Under the pieces are notes generated by a model. That model was not told the DNA's origin. It saw only the letters and a list, made by a program, of their open reading frames with translations, and searched no databases. 7,272 bases of DNA from Nitriliruptoraceae bacterium (GTDB taxonomy: Bacteria; Actinomycetota; Nitriliruptoria; Nitriliruptorales; Nitriliruptoraceae). How positions within the stretch are numbered: the stretch's first letter is position 1; every line of letters begins with the position of its first letter. Shown here piece by piece: positions 1 to 6,233 of this stretch. The position numbers and the translations under genes are program-made. The stretch covers positions 1 through 7,272 of the forward strand of contig SLDB01000019.1 of NCBI GenBank assembly GCA_007125475.1, given 5' to 3'.

Positions 1-168
1 CCGGTGGTCGAGGGGCCCGATCCCCGCGGTGAAGGCGACCTCATCGGCCACCCCGCCCAGGTGATCGGCTTCGACGCCGACGGCGTCGCCCGCAGGGCGT
101 GGCCGTTCGGGGCCCGCCGCTCGGACTGGGCGGCTGATCTCCCCCGTGTGGTGGATGAGTGGTCATGA
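1..168 (+). CDS. SCO1/SenC-family copper chaperone, C-terminal end (5' partial)
   Basis: Frame 1 is open from the window edge to a TGA at 166-168, giving 55 residues. They contain the pattern IGHPAQVIGFDADGVARRAW, followed by an alternating acidic and basic helix ending ADLPRVVDEWS. This resembles the end of the thioredoxin fold of SCO1/SenC proteins, where a conserved copper-ligand histidine (here residue 17 of the fragment) precedes a beta strand, a 'DxDG' turn and a final 'xxDLxxL' helix. SCO proteins are membrane-anchored, act outside the membrane, and deliver copper to the CuA site of cytochrome c oxidase. The CxxxC copper motif would lie upstream of the window and cannot be seen. The next gene, 31 bases downstream on the same strand, encodes a CtaG-like oxidase assembly protein, which supports the assignment. 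Another thioredoxin-fold lipoprotein cannot be excluded from the tail alone. Confidence 0.68.
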   Translation, partial: PVVEGPDPRGEGDLIGHPAQVIGFDADGVARRAWPFGARRSDWAADLPRVVDEWS

Positions 169-186
169 CGCCGCGCCCTACACGCC

Positions 187-194
187 GGGGAGGG
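187..194 (+). promoter_or_regulatory. Ribosome binding site that sets the start of the CtaG-like gene
   Basis: GGGGAGGG lies with its GGAGG core (189-193) six bases before the ATG at 200. The alternative in-frame starts, GTG at 146 and ATG at 155, sit inside the end of the SCO gene and have no comparable purine-rich box. The ATG at 200 is therefore preferred. Confidence 0.7.
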
Positions 195-199
195 ACGCG

Positions 200-1099
200 A
201 TGAACGTCGCGTGGTGGTGCTCGGCGACCCCGGGCCAGGTCTGGACGTGGCGGTACACGCCGTTCGTCGGGGTGTGGCTCGTCGCTGCGACGCTGATCGG
301 CGGGTACGTGGCCGCCCACCGTCGGGTGGGACGCCGCCCCGAACCTCGGCTGCTGCGCCGCTGGATCTTCGGCGTGCTGGCGGTGGTCGCCGTCTCCGAA
401 TGGCCGGTGGGGCAGCTCGGTGTCGGCTACCTCGCCACCGTCGGCATCGCCCGCTACATCGTCTACACCTTCGTCGCCGGTCCGTTGCTGGTGTCGGCGA
501 TCCCGTCGTGGCTGGTGGCCACGTGGTTCCCCGCCGACAGTCGGCGCGCGCGGATGTGGGCGAGCGTGACCTCCTGGCCGGTCGCGTTGCTGCTGTTCAA
601 TGTCGTGCTGTTCGGCACCCACCTGCCGGTCACCGTCGACACCCTGAAGGTCACCCAGCTGGGATCGTTCGGCGTCGACGTGCTGCACCTGGCCGCGGCG
701 GTGATCTGGTGGTGGCCGGCGCTGCGTCCCGCCCACGAAACCAACGCGATCCAGGAACCGCTCCGGGCGTTCTACCTCTTCGCCTCGTCGGTGCTGATGT
801 TCGTACCGGCGGCGTTCCTGACGTTCTCCCCGCTCCCGCTGTACGGGCTGTACGAGCTCGCCCCACCGTTGTGGCTCGGATTCGACCCCGTCGCCGAGCA
901 GCAGGTCGCCGGGATCGTGATGAACGTCGGCGGAGGATTCGTGCTGTGGGGGATCATCGCCTCGCTGTTCCTGCGGTGGGCGAAGGCCCAGCAGCGTGCC
1001 GACCTCGAGGTGCGGCGGGCGCGTGATGCCCGCACACTGCGTCGCATCGCCGAACTCGAACGCGATGAAGTGACGGGGACGTCGGGCACCGGCGCCTGA
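200..1099 (+). CDS. ctaG: CtaG-like cytochrome c oxidase assembly protein (caa3_CtaG family), seven-helix membrane protein
   Basis: Starting at ATG 200 the product is 299 residues. Seven hydrophobic segments are visible at about 20-38, 55-73, 77-108, 125-143, 157-175, 190-216 and 235-260. A charged, probably cytoplasmic helical tail (about 260-292) is rich in Arg, Glu and Ala. Seven helices ending in an 'EQQVAGIVMNVGGGFVLW' segment, the 'GPLLVSAIP' stretch in helix 3 and the 'THLP' turn after helix 4 match the caa3_CtaG family. That family takes part in copper-dependent maturation of heme-copper oxidases in actinobacteria and bacilli. The upstream SCO-type gene is 31 bases away and probably in the same operon. 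One oddity is that helix 3, which in the family as I know it carries histidines before the PLL motif, has none here. His141 (after helix 4) and His163 (helix 5) remain. The fold call is fairly secure; the exact role is inferred from family and neighbours. Confidence 0.78.
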   Translation: MNVAWWCSATPGQVWTWRYTPFVGVWLVAATLIGGYVAAHRRVGRRPEPRLLRRWIFGVLAVVAVSEWPVGQLGVGYLATVGIARYIVYTFVAGPLLVSAIPSWLVATWFPADSRRARMWASVTSWPVALLLFNVVLFGTHLPVTVDTLKVTQLGSFGVDVLHLAAAVIWWWPALRPAHETNAIQEPLRAFYLFASSVLMFVPAAFLTFSPLPLYGLYELAPPLWLGFDPVAEQQVAGIVMNVGGGFVLWGIIASLFLRWAKAQQRADLEVRRARDARTLRRIAELERDEVTGTSGTGA

Positions 1100-1191
1100 C
1101 CGGGCGACGATGCCACCCCGACGCAACGATCCGACGCACCCACCGCCACCACACCCGATCCGGATCCCCGGTAACGGTCCACGACACGATC

Positions 1192-1195
1192 GGAG
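1192..1195 (+). promoter_or_regulatory. Ribosome binding site that sets the start of the small DUF3006-like gene
   Basis: GGAG at 1192-1195, within CGGAGAAA, lies seven bases before the GTG at 1203. The upstream in-frame ATG at 1110 would add a proline- and arginine-rich leader typical of non-coding GC-rich DNA and lies only 10 bases after the preceding stop. GTG 1203 is therefore preferred. Confidence 0.55.
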
Positions 1196-1202
1196 AAACA
1201 CG

Positions 1203-1433
1203 GTGCACGCCGACCCCTCCGGCATCGCCAACGACCGCGCCCTGGTCGAACACATCACCGACGGCGACGCGATGCTGCGCGTCGGCCCGGGACGAACCCC
1301 CGTGCAGGTCCCCGAGGACGAGCTCCCCGTAGGAGCCACGCCGGGGACGTGGGTGGTGCTCGACCTGCAGGTCCAGCCCCCGCTGGTGCTGCACGTCGAC
1401 GCCGAGCTCACCCGCGAGCGCGGCCAGGGGTGA
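1203..1433 (+). CDS. Small DUF3006-like protein
   Basis: The GTG at 1203 with an upstream GGAG box gives 76 residues. The product is acidic, with no signal peptide or membrane segment. The core 'ITDGDAMLRVGPGRTPVQVPEDELPVGATPGTWVVLDL' (about residues 18-55) has the shape of DUF3006 proteins. In these, a short strand with 'xxEGDxAVLxL' is followed by a hydrophilic turn, 'VPxxxLPxGxxxGDxL' and a final strand; the fold is a small beta barrel. DUF3006 members have no established function and are often next to metallo-hydrolase or exported protein genes, which is not the case here. It lies 103 bases after the CtaG-like gene, in the same direction, and ends six bases before the convergent hydratase gene. 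It may share the oxidase-assembly transcript. Family membership rests on a pattern recognised by eye. Confidence 0.6.
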   Translation: MHADPSGIANDRALVEHITDGDAMLRVGPGRTPVQVPEDELPVGATPGTWVVLDLQVQPPLVLHVDAELTRERGQG

Positions 1434-1446
1434 GGCTGCTCACTCC
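1427..1446. terminator. Hairpin between convergent genes, possible bidirectional terminator
   Basis: GGGGTGAG (1427-1434), a four-base loop GCTG (1435-1438) and CTCACTCC (1439-1446) can form an eight-pair stem with one G-U pair. The stem covers the TGA of the plus-strand DUF3006-like gene (1431-1433) and the stop of the minus-strand hydratase (1440-1442). There is no U-tract on either side. The role as terminator is inferred from its position between converging genes, and a chance hairpin is possible in such GC-rich DNA. Confidence 0.35.
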
Positions 1447-2222
1447 CCGATGAATTCGGCCTTCCCGGGCCCGTGCTCGAGGAAGCTGGCGATCCCGATG
1501 CGGGCGTCCTCGGTCACGAACGACTCGGCGAAGAGGCTGCGTTCGAGTCGCAGCGCGAGGTCGAGCGGCATCTCGGTGCCGTCCTCGATCGCACGCTTGG
1601 CCAGGCGGAGCGCGTAGGGGCCGGCGGCGTACCGCGCCGCGGCCTCGACGGCGGTGTCGAGGACCTCCTCGGCGGGGACGACCCGGTCGGCGAGCCCGAT
1701 CCGCTCGGCCTCCTCGGCGGGGACCATCCGACCGGAGAACACCATCTCCTTGGCCTTCGACAACCCCACCAGACGTGGCAGACGCTGGGTGCCACCGGCG
1801 CCCGGGATGATCCCGAGCCGGATCTCGGGCTGACCGAACACGGCGTCGGTGGCGGCGAACCGGAAGTCGCACGCGATCGCGAGCTCGCACCCGCCGCCGA
1901 GGGCGTAGCCGTTCACCGCGGCGATCGTCACCAACGGGAGACGTGCCAGGGTGTCCAGCGCCCGCTGCAGGATCTGGCCGTTGGCGTTGACGTCCTGGTA
2001 GGTGAAGTGCGGGAACTCCTTGATGTCCGCACCGGCGGCGAAGACGTCCGGGCCACCCCAGACGACCACCGCACCGACGTCGTCACGCTCGACGGCCTCG
2101 ACCGCGGCCTGCTGGATCTCGCCCCAGACCTGCTGCGAGAGTGGGTTCATCTTCGGCCGGTCGATGCGGATCACGCCCACGCGTTGCTCGGCGTCGACCT
2201 CGAGGCGTACGAACTCTCCCAT
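1440..2222 (-). CDS. Enoyl-CoA hydratase/isomerase family protein (crotonase superfamily)
   Basis: The product is 260 residues, the usual single-domain crotonase length. The oxyanion-hole motif FAAGADIKEF is at 61-70 (Ala65) and the second oxyanion element GYALGGGCEL is at 105-114 (Gly110). Both catalytic glutamates of true hydratases are present, spaced as in the rat mitochondrial enzyme: Glu113 in GGGCE and Glu133 in GQPE. The motif IPGAGGTQRLPRLVG follows. The reaction is expected to be syn-hydration of a trans-2-enoyl-CoA to a 3-hydroxyacyl-CoA in the cytoplasm. Chain length and pathway cannot be read from sequence. The ATG at 2222 is preceded by AAGGAA with seven bases of spacing. It lies 63 bases downstream of the GGT-like gene on the same strand and may be co-transcribed with it. 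The CoA-transferase further upstream could supply acyl-CoA substrates, but that is inference. Confidence 0.93.
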   Translation of the reverse strand: MGEFVRLEVDAEQRVGVIRIDRPKMNPLSQQVWGEIQQAAVEAVERDDVGAVVVWGGPDVFAAGADIKEFPHFTYQDVNANGQILQRALDTLARLPLVTIAAVNGYALGGGCELAIACDFRFAATDAVFGQPEIRLGIIPGAGGTQRLPRLVGLSKAKEMVFSGRMVPAEEAERIGLADRVVPAEEVLDTAVEAAARYAAGPYALRLAKRAIEDGTEMPLDLALRLERSLFAESFVTEDARIGIASFLEHGPGKAEFIGE

Positions 2223-2229
2223 GACCGCG

Positions 2230-2235
2230 TTCCTT
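2230..2235 (-). promoter_or_regulatory. Ribosome binding site of the enoyl-CoA hydratase gene
   Basis: On the minus strand this reads AAGGAA, seven bases before the ATG at 2222. It overlaps by two bases the first copy of the 13-base direct repeat just upstream. Confidence 0.6.
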
Positions 2236-2260
2236 CGACGGTGGCGATTCGACGGTGGCG
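2234..2260. repeat. Tandem 13-base direct repeat upstream of the hydratase gene
   Basis: TTCGACGGTGGCG occurs exactly at 2234-2246 and again at 2248-2260, a period of 14 bases. It occupies the 63-base gap between the GGT-like gene and the hydratase and abuts the hydratase ribosome binding site. It could be a protein-binding site or a small duplication; no function can be read from it. Confidence 0.6.
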
Positions 2261-2285
2261 TCGGCCGGAGCCTAGCGGTGGGTGG

Positions 2286-4070
2286 TCACCGACCGACCGC
2301 GTAACCCTGCATCCCGCGGGCGTTCGCCGCGGCCTTGAGCAGACCCCGGGCGGGCTCCCGGCCTGCCGCCGAGACCCGGCCCAGCGACCAGTCCCCCTCG
2401 ACCTGGACGTCGTGGCCACGGGCACGGAGCGCGTCGACGACCGTGGGATCGAAGCGTCCCTCGACGAGGACGACGCCGGGCCGGGACCGCCGCGGGAAGA
2501 ACGAGGACGGGAAGTGCGCCGTGTGGAACATCGGGGTGTCGATCGCGGCCTGCAGGTCGCGGTCGTGGTGGACGTGGGCGAGGAAGAACGCGAGTGACCA
2601 CTGGTCCTGCTGGTCCCCGCCGGGCGTGCCAAACGCCAGGTACGGCTCACCGTCGCGGAACGCCAACGACGGGGTGAGGCTGCTGCGCGGCCGCTTCCCG
2701 GGTGCGAGCGAGCTCGGCAGACCCGGCGTGAGCCAGAACATCTGTGCCCGCGAACCCAACGGGAACCCCAGCGACGGGATCACCGGCGAGCTCTGCAGCC
2801 AACCGCCGCTGGGGGTGGCGCTCACCATGTTGCCGTGGCGGTCGACGACGTCGATGTGGCAGGTGTCGCCGTCTGCCGGCCCCGCGGCCGGCCCGGTCCG
2901 CGCGAACGTCGGCTCACCCACCCCGGCGATCCCGGCGCTGTCGATGTCGGGGATGTCCGGGAGCAACGGAGGGCGCCCCCCGGGGGAACCGGGTCGGAGC
3001 TCGTACGACGCGGTGTCGCCGATCAGTTGGCGTCGGTCGGCGGCGTAGGCCGACGACAGCAGCTCGTCGAGGGGGACGTCGCCGAACGCCGGGTCGCCGT
3101 ACCACGCCTCCCGGTCGGCGAACGCGAGCTTCGCGGCCTCGACGACGGTGTGGACGTAGTCGACGCCGTTGAGCGGCATCGCGGCGACGTCGACGTCCTC
3201 CAACAGGGCGAGTTGCTGCAGCAGGACCGGACCCTGGGACCACGCACCCGGCTTGAACACCTCGTACTGGTGGTAGCCCCGCGAGATCGCCGGCTCGATC
3301 TCCGCTTCGAACGCCGCGAGGTCATCGCCGTCCAGCAGCCCGCCGTGGCGCCGGCCGGTGGCGTCCAGCACCTCGGTGCGGGCCAGGAACGCGTCGATCT
3401 CCTCGGCGACGAAACCGCGGTAGAACGCGTCGCGTGCCGCCTGGATCCCGGCGTCGCGCCCGCCGGCGGCGTCGGCCTCGGCCACGATCTTCGCGTAGGT
3501 GTCGGCCAGCACCGGGTTGCGGAACAGCTCACCGGCGGCCGGGACCCCGTCGGCGAGGTAGGTCTCGGCCGACGTCGGCCACTCGGTGCGGAACAGCTCC
3601 TCGACGGCGGCGATCGCCCCGGAGACCTTCGGCACCACCGGGTAGCCGTCACGGGCGTAGGCGATCGCCGGTTCGAGCACGTCGTGGACGGTGAACGTGC
3701 CGTACTCGCCCAGCAACCGCATCCAACCGTCGAACGCCCCCGGGGTGCAGGCCGCCAGCAGCCCGGTGCCCGGGATGAGCTCGATCCCGAGCTCGGTGAA
3801 GCGCTCGATCGTCGCTGCCGCGGGCGCCGGCCCCTGCCCGCACACCACGTCGACGCCGTCGCTGCCGGCGGGGCAGGCCAGGATGGGCACCTCTCCGGCC
3901 GGGCCGTTGAGGTGTGGCTCGACGACCTGGAGGACGAACCCGGCGGTCACGGCGGCGTCGAAGGCGTTCCCGCCGCGTTCCAGGGCGGCCATCCCGGCGG
4001 CGGAGGCGAGCCAGTGCGTCGTCGCCACCATGCCGTGCGTACCGAGGAGCTCCGGGCGGGTCGTGAACAT
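2286..4070 (-). CDS. Gamma-glutamyltransferase-family Ntn-hydrolase, probably cytoplasmic, divergent substrate pocket
   Basis: From ATG 4070 the product is 594 residues, close to the GGT length. GGT proteins are made as one chain that cleaves itself before a threonine, which then becomes the nucleophile. That residue is Thr403 in GDTCHIDVVDRHGNMVSAT (the family usually has TTH, here TCH). The Ser-Ser pair is at 463-464 (KRPRSSLTPS) and the Gly-Gly loop at 484-485 (GTPGGDQQ). N-terminal family motifs are present, such as LERGGNAFDAAV. There is no signal peptide, unlike the periplasmic E. coli enzyme. By manual alignment the E. coli glutamate-binding residues Arg114, Asn411, Gln430 and Asp433 are replaced by Gln79, Gly423, Arg441 and Met444. 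The substrate may therefore not be glutathione; related uncharacterised GGT-like proteins and acylases are alternatives. A GTG at 4076 would add two residues, but the weak box GAAAG is better spaced (seven bases) for ATG 4070. It lies 132 bases downstream of deoD and 63 bases upstream of the hydratase. Confidence 0.88.
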   Translation of the reverse strand: MFTTRPELLGTHGMVATTHWLASAAGMAALERGGNAFDAAVTAGFVLQVVEPHLNGPAGEVPILACPAGSDGVDVVCGQGPAPAAATIERFTELGIELIPGTGLLAACTPGAFDGWMRLLGEYGTFTVHDVLEPAIAYARDGYPVVPKVSGAIAAVEELFRTEWPTSAETYLADGVPAAGELFRNPVLADTYAKIVAEADAAGGRDAGIQAARDAFYRGFVAEEIDAFLARTEVLDATGRRHGGLLDGDDLAAFEAEIEPAISRGYHQYEVFKPGAWSQGPVLLQQLALLEDVDVAAMPLNGVDYVHTVVEAAKLAFADREAWYGDPAFGDVPLDELLSSAYAADRRQLIGDTASYELRPGSPGGRPPLLPDIPDIDSAGIAGVGEPTFARTGPAAGPADGDTCHIDVVDRHGNMVSATPSGGWLQSSPVIPSLGFPLGSRAQMFWLTPGLPSSLAPGKRPRSSLTPSLAFRDGEPYLAFGTPGGDQQDQWSLAFFLAHVHHDRDLQAAIDTPMFHTAHFPSSFFPRRSRPGVVLVEGRFDPTVVDALRARGHDVQVEGDWSLGRVSAAGREPARGLLKAAANARGMQGYAVGR

Positions 4071-4147
4071 CGGCACGCTTTCGTTGGGGGGCGGGGACGA
4101 CGGCGGGGAGACGACGACTCGCAGAGCCCACCACGCCCCGCACGAGG

Positions 4148-4153
4148 TGTCAA
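4148..4153 (-). promoter_or_regulatory. Possible -35 box upstream of the GGT-like gene
   Basis: The 132-base gap between deoD and the GGT-like gene reads TTGACA on the minus strand at 4153-4148, a perfect -35 hexamer. At a 17-base spacing the -10 position reads TGGGCT, a poor match. If real, transcription would start about 45 bases before the GGT-like ATG, making GGT plus hydratase a separate unit. The rest of the gap is G/C runs with no clear terminator. Confidence 0.25.
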
Positions 4154-4202
4154 CGAACGGTCACGGCGAGCGGCGGGGCCGGGCGGGGCGGTGATCCGTG
4201 GC

Positions 4203-4928
4203 TCACCTCGCGGCGGAGTCGCGGTGCACCGCGTCGAGGGCGAGGCGCACCATCGCGTCGAAACCCCGTTCACGCTCCTGGCTGGTGAGCTGCTCACCGG
4301 AGTGCAGATCGTCGCTGACCGTGAGCACCGTCAGCGCGCGCACGCCGTGGGCGGCCGCGACGCCGTAGATCCCGGCCGCCTCCATCTCGACGGCGAGCAC
4401 CCCCATCGACGCCATCACCTCGACCCGGTCGGCACGGGGGTCGTAGAACAGATCGGCGCTGTGGACGTTCCCGACGTGGACGGGGGTGTCCAGGGCCTCG
4501 GCGGCCTCCGCGGCCGCACGCAGCAACCCGAAGTCGGCGATCGCGGCGAAGTCCATCCCGCCGTACCGGTTGCGGTTCACCCCCGAATCGGTGCACGCCC
4601 CGGCGGCGAGCACCAGGGAACGCACGCCCAGATCGCGACGCACCGCACCGCACGAGCCGACACGTACGAGTCGCCGGACCCCGTGGACCTGGGCGAGCTC
4701 GGTGGCGTAGATCGAGGCCGACGGGATCCCCATCCCGGTGCCCAGCACCGAGACACGCTCGCCGCGGTGGGTTCCGGTGAACCCCAGGGCGCCACGGACG
4801 GCATTGACCTGTACGGCGTCGTCGAGGAACACCTCGGCGATGTGGCGGGCACGCAGCGGGTCGCCGGGGAGGAGGACGGTGTCGGCGAACGCGCCGAGCT
4901 CGGCCTCCAGATGCGGGGTCGGCGTCAT
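4203..4928 (-). CDS. deoD: Purine-nucleoside phosphorylase, hexameric DeoD type
   Basis: The product is 241 residues and aligns end to end with E. coli DeoD (about 239). The enzyme splits purine (deoxy)ribonucleosides with phosphate into free base and (deoxy)ribose 1-phosphate in the cytoplasm. The active-site residues are all in place, two positions higher than E. coli numbering. Phosphate ligands are Gly22 (LLPGDPLRA), Arg26, Arg45 (VRGALGFTG), Arg89 and Ser92 (RVGSCGA). The ribose/base region has VEMEAAGIYG with Glu181, Met182 and Glu183. The catalytic Asp206 (TVSDD) is followed 13 residues later by Arg219 (QER). His6, contributed by a neighbouring subunit, is also present. The start ATG overlaps the stop of the CoA-transferase as ATGA. 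There is no Shine-Dalgarno box before it, so translation probably depends on ribosomes finishing the upstream gene. Close relatives such as MTA phosphorylase are less likely given the intact DeoD motifs. Confidence 0.95.
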   Translation of the reverse strand: MTPTPHLEAELGAFADTVLLPGDPLRARHIAEVFLDDAVQVNAVRGALGFTGTHRGERVSVLGTGMGIPSASIYATELAQVHGVRRLVRVGSCGAVRRDLGVRSLVLAAGACTDSGVNRNRYGGMDFAAIADFGLLRAAAEAAEALDTPVHVGNVHSADLFYDPRADRVEVMASMGVLAVEMEAAGIYGVAAAHGVRALTVLTVSDDLHSGEQLTSQERERGFDAMVRLALDAVHRDSAAR

Positions 4929-6196
4929 GAGGTGGCGTCGACGTCACCGTCGCGACCCGAACCGACGTCACCGTCGGGGTCCGACCAGACGAGGTCGTCG
5001 TGCTCGCCCAGCAGGGGCGGCGGTGCCGGAACCCCGGTGCCGGATCGCGACCACCCCACCGGTGGCCCCGGGAGGGTGAGGTCGCCGGCCGTCGGGTGGG
5101 CCAGGTGCTGGATCATCCCGAGGTGCTCGAGCTGCGGCGAGGTGTAGACCTGGTCCATCGTCCGGATCCGTCCGGCGGGGACCCCGGCCTCGGTCAGGAC
5201 CTCCATCCAGTGGTCGACCGTCTCCGCGACGAGGATCGCGTTCAGCTCGGCCTCGAGCTCGTCCCAGCGGCCGACACGGTCCCGGTTGGTCGCGTACCGC
5301 GGCTCGTCGGGGTCCATCCCGACGAGGGGGGCGAAGCGGCGCCACAGCCCTTCGGAGCCGACCGCGATGTTCACCCACCCGTCTGCGCAGGTGAACGCGC
5401 CGTACGGCGCGATGGTCGGGTGGCGGTTCCCGCCGGGCTCGGGCAGCTCGCCGCCGAGGCTCCAGCGGGTGCCCTGGTAGGCGTGCACGGCCACCGCCGA
5501 GGCCAGCAACGAGGTGGAGACCCGCTGACCGCGACCGGTCCGCGAGCGTTCGTGCAGCGCCGAGACGACCCCGTAGGCACCGAACATCCCGGCGAGGATG
5601 TCGGTGATCGGCACCCCGAACTTCGTCGGTGTCCCTCCGACATCGCCGGTGATCGCCATCAGCCCGGCCTCGCCCTGGATGATCTGGTCGAAGCCGGAGC
5701 GCTCCCCGTCGGGACCGCCCTCGCCGAACCCGGAGATCGAGAGCACCACCAGGCGCTCGTTGAGTGCCTCGAGCGCCTCGGGGCCGAGCCCGAGGCGCTC
5801 CATCACCCCGGGGCGGAAGTTGTCGACGAGGACGTCGGCGTCGGCGATGAGCCGGCGGAGCCGTTCGAGGTCGTCGTCGTCCTTCAGGTCGAGGGTGACC
5901 GACCGCTTGGAGCGGTTGATCGCGAGGAAGTACGTCGACTGCGGGTCGTCGTCCGGCCCGACGAACGGCGGACCCCAACCGCGGCTGTCGTCGCCGGTGT
6001 CGGGGCGCTCGACCTTGATCACCTCGGCGCCGGCGTCGGCGAGCATCAGCGTCGCGTACGGACCGGCCAGCGCCCGGGTGAGGTCGACGACCCGGATCCC
6101 GGCGAGCGGTCCGCTCCCCGACGACGCGTCGGTCGGCGGGGCGGGTTCGGTTCCGGGCTCGGTAGGCGACGGGGTGCCGGGCGGGTTGGCGGGCAT
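4925..6196 (-). CDS. Family III CoA-transferase (CaiB/BaiF type)
   Basis: From ATG 6196 the product is 423 residues, as usual for the family. After a proline-rich, probably disordered leader (1-29) comes the family opening GIRVVDLTRALAGPYATLMLADAGAEVIKVE (33-63), then DNFRPGVMERLGLG (125-138). The catalytic aspartate is probably Asp170 in GFDQIIQGEAGLM, the position that forms the acyl anhydride in formyl-CoA transferase. The C-terminal part ends PLLGEHDDLVW (394-404), then an acidic repeat tail. The enzyme moves CoA from one acyl-CoA to another carboxylate in the cytoplasm. The substrate pair cannot be told from sequence. GAGG at 6202-6205, five bases before the ATG, supports this start. The longer open frame runs through the amidase and is not coding. 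The amidase stop is 37 bases upstream and deoD overlaps its stop by four bases, so the three form an operon. Confidence 0.92.
   Translation of the reverse strand: MPANPPGTPSPTEPGTEPAPPTDASSGSGPLAGIRVVDLTRALAGPYATLMLADAGAEVIKVERPDTGDDSRGWGPPFVGPDDDPQSTYFLAINRSKRSVTLDLKDDDDLERLRRLIADADVLVDNFRPGVMERLGLGPEALEALNERLVVLSISGFGEGGPDGERSGFDQIIQGEAGLMAITGDVGGTPTKFGVPITDILAGMFGAYGVVSALHERSRTGRGQRVSTSLLASAVAVHAYQGTRWSLGGELPEPGGNRHPTIAPYGAFTCADGWVNIAVGSEGLWRRFAPLVGMDPDEPRYATNRDRVGRWDELEAELNAILVAETVDHWMEVLTEAGVPAGRIRTMDQVYTSPQLEHLGMIQHLAHPTAGDLTLPGPPVGWSRSGTGVPAPPPLLGEHDDLVWSDPDGDVGSGRDGDVDATS
4931..4948 (-). promoter_or_regulatory. Imperfect palindrome just before the deoD start
   Basis: GGTGGCGTCGACGTCACC is an 18-base palindrome with one mismatched pair (4935 against 4944) and a CGTCGACG core. 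It ends two bases before the deoD ATG, where a Shine-Dalgarno box would normally be. On the transcript it could form a hairpin that blocks independent initiation. It is also coding sequence, so a chance origin is possible. Confidence 0.3.
4939..4976. repeat. 14-base direct repeat coding for the acidic tail of the CoA-transferase
   Basis: CGACGTCACCGTCG occurs exactly at 4939-4952 and 4963-4976, a 24-base period that preserves the reading frame. In the protein it encodes the repeated DGDV of DGDVGSGRDGDVDATS at the end of the CoA-transferase. The period equals eight codons, which suggests a small in-frame duplication. Confidence 0.65.
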
Positions 6197-6201
6197 CGGG
6201 G

Positions 6202-6205
6202 CCTC
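6202..6205 (-). promoter_or_regulatory. Ribosome binding site that sets the CoA-transferase start
   Basis: The minus strand reads CACGAGG with GAGG at 6205-6202, five bases before the ATG at 6196. This supports the 423-residue product over the much longer open frame that runs upstream into the amidase gene. Confidence 0.55.
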
Positions 6206-6233
6206 GTGGGTCGTCGACGACGGGCGTGCCAGC

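Noticed and set aside
146..199. Earlier GTG or ATG starts for the CtaG-like gene
   Set aside because: They overlap the SCO gene and lack a ribosome binding site, while the ATG at 200 has a strong one.
41..1411. Long open frame on the minus strand (456 codons)
   Set aside because: It is antisense to the SCO, CtaG-like and DUF3006-like genes. Its Gln-, Arg- and His-rich product has no domain pattern.
1473..2597. Open frame on the plus strand (374 codons)
   Set aside because: It is antisense to the enoyl-CoA hydratase, which has both catalytic glutamates and full family length.
4161..4203. G/C-rich stretch after deoD as a terminator
   Set aside because: I could not build a convincing stem-loop with a following U-tract; the stretch is mostly low-complexity G and C runs.
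2835..5147. Very long open frame on the plus strand (770 codons)
   Set aside because: It lies antisense to the GGT-like, deoD and CoA-transferase genes, which have clear family motifs. The product is dominated by Arg, Gly, Val and Asp with no recognisable domain, as expected when GC-rich codons are read from the other strand.
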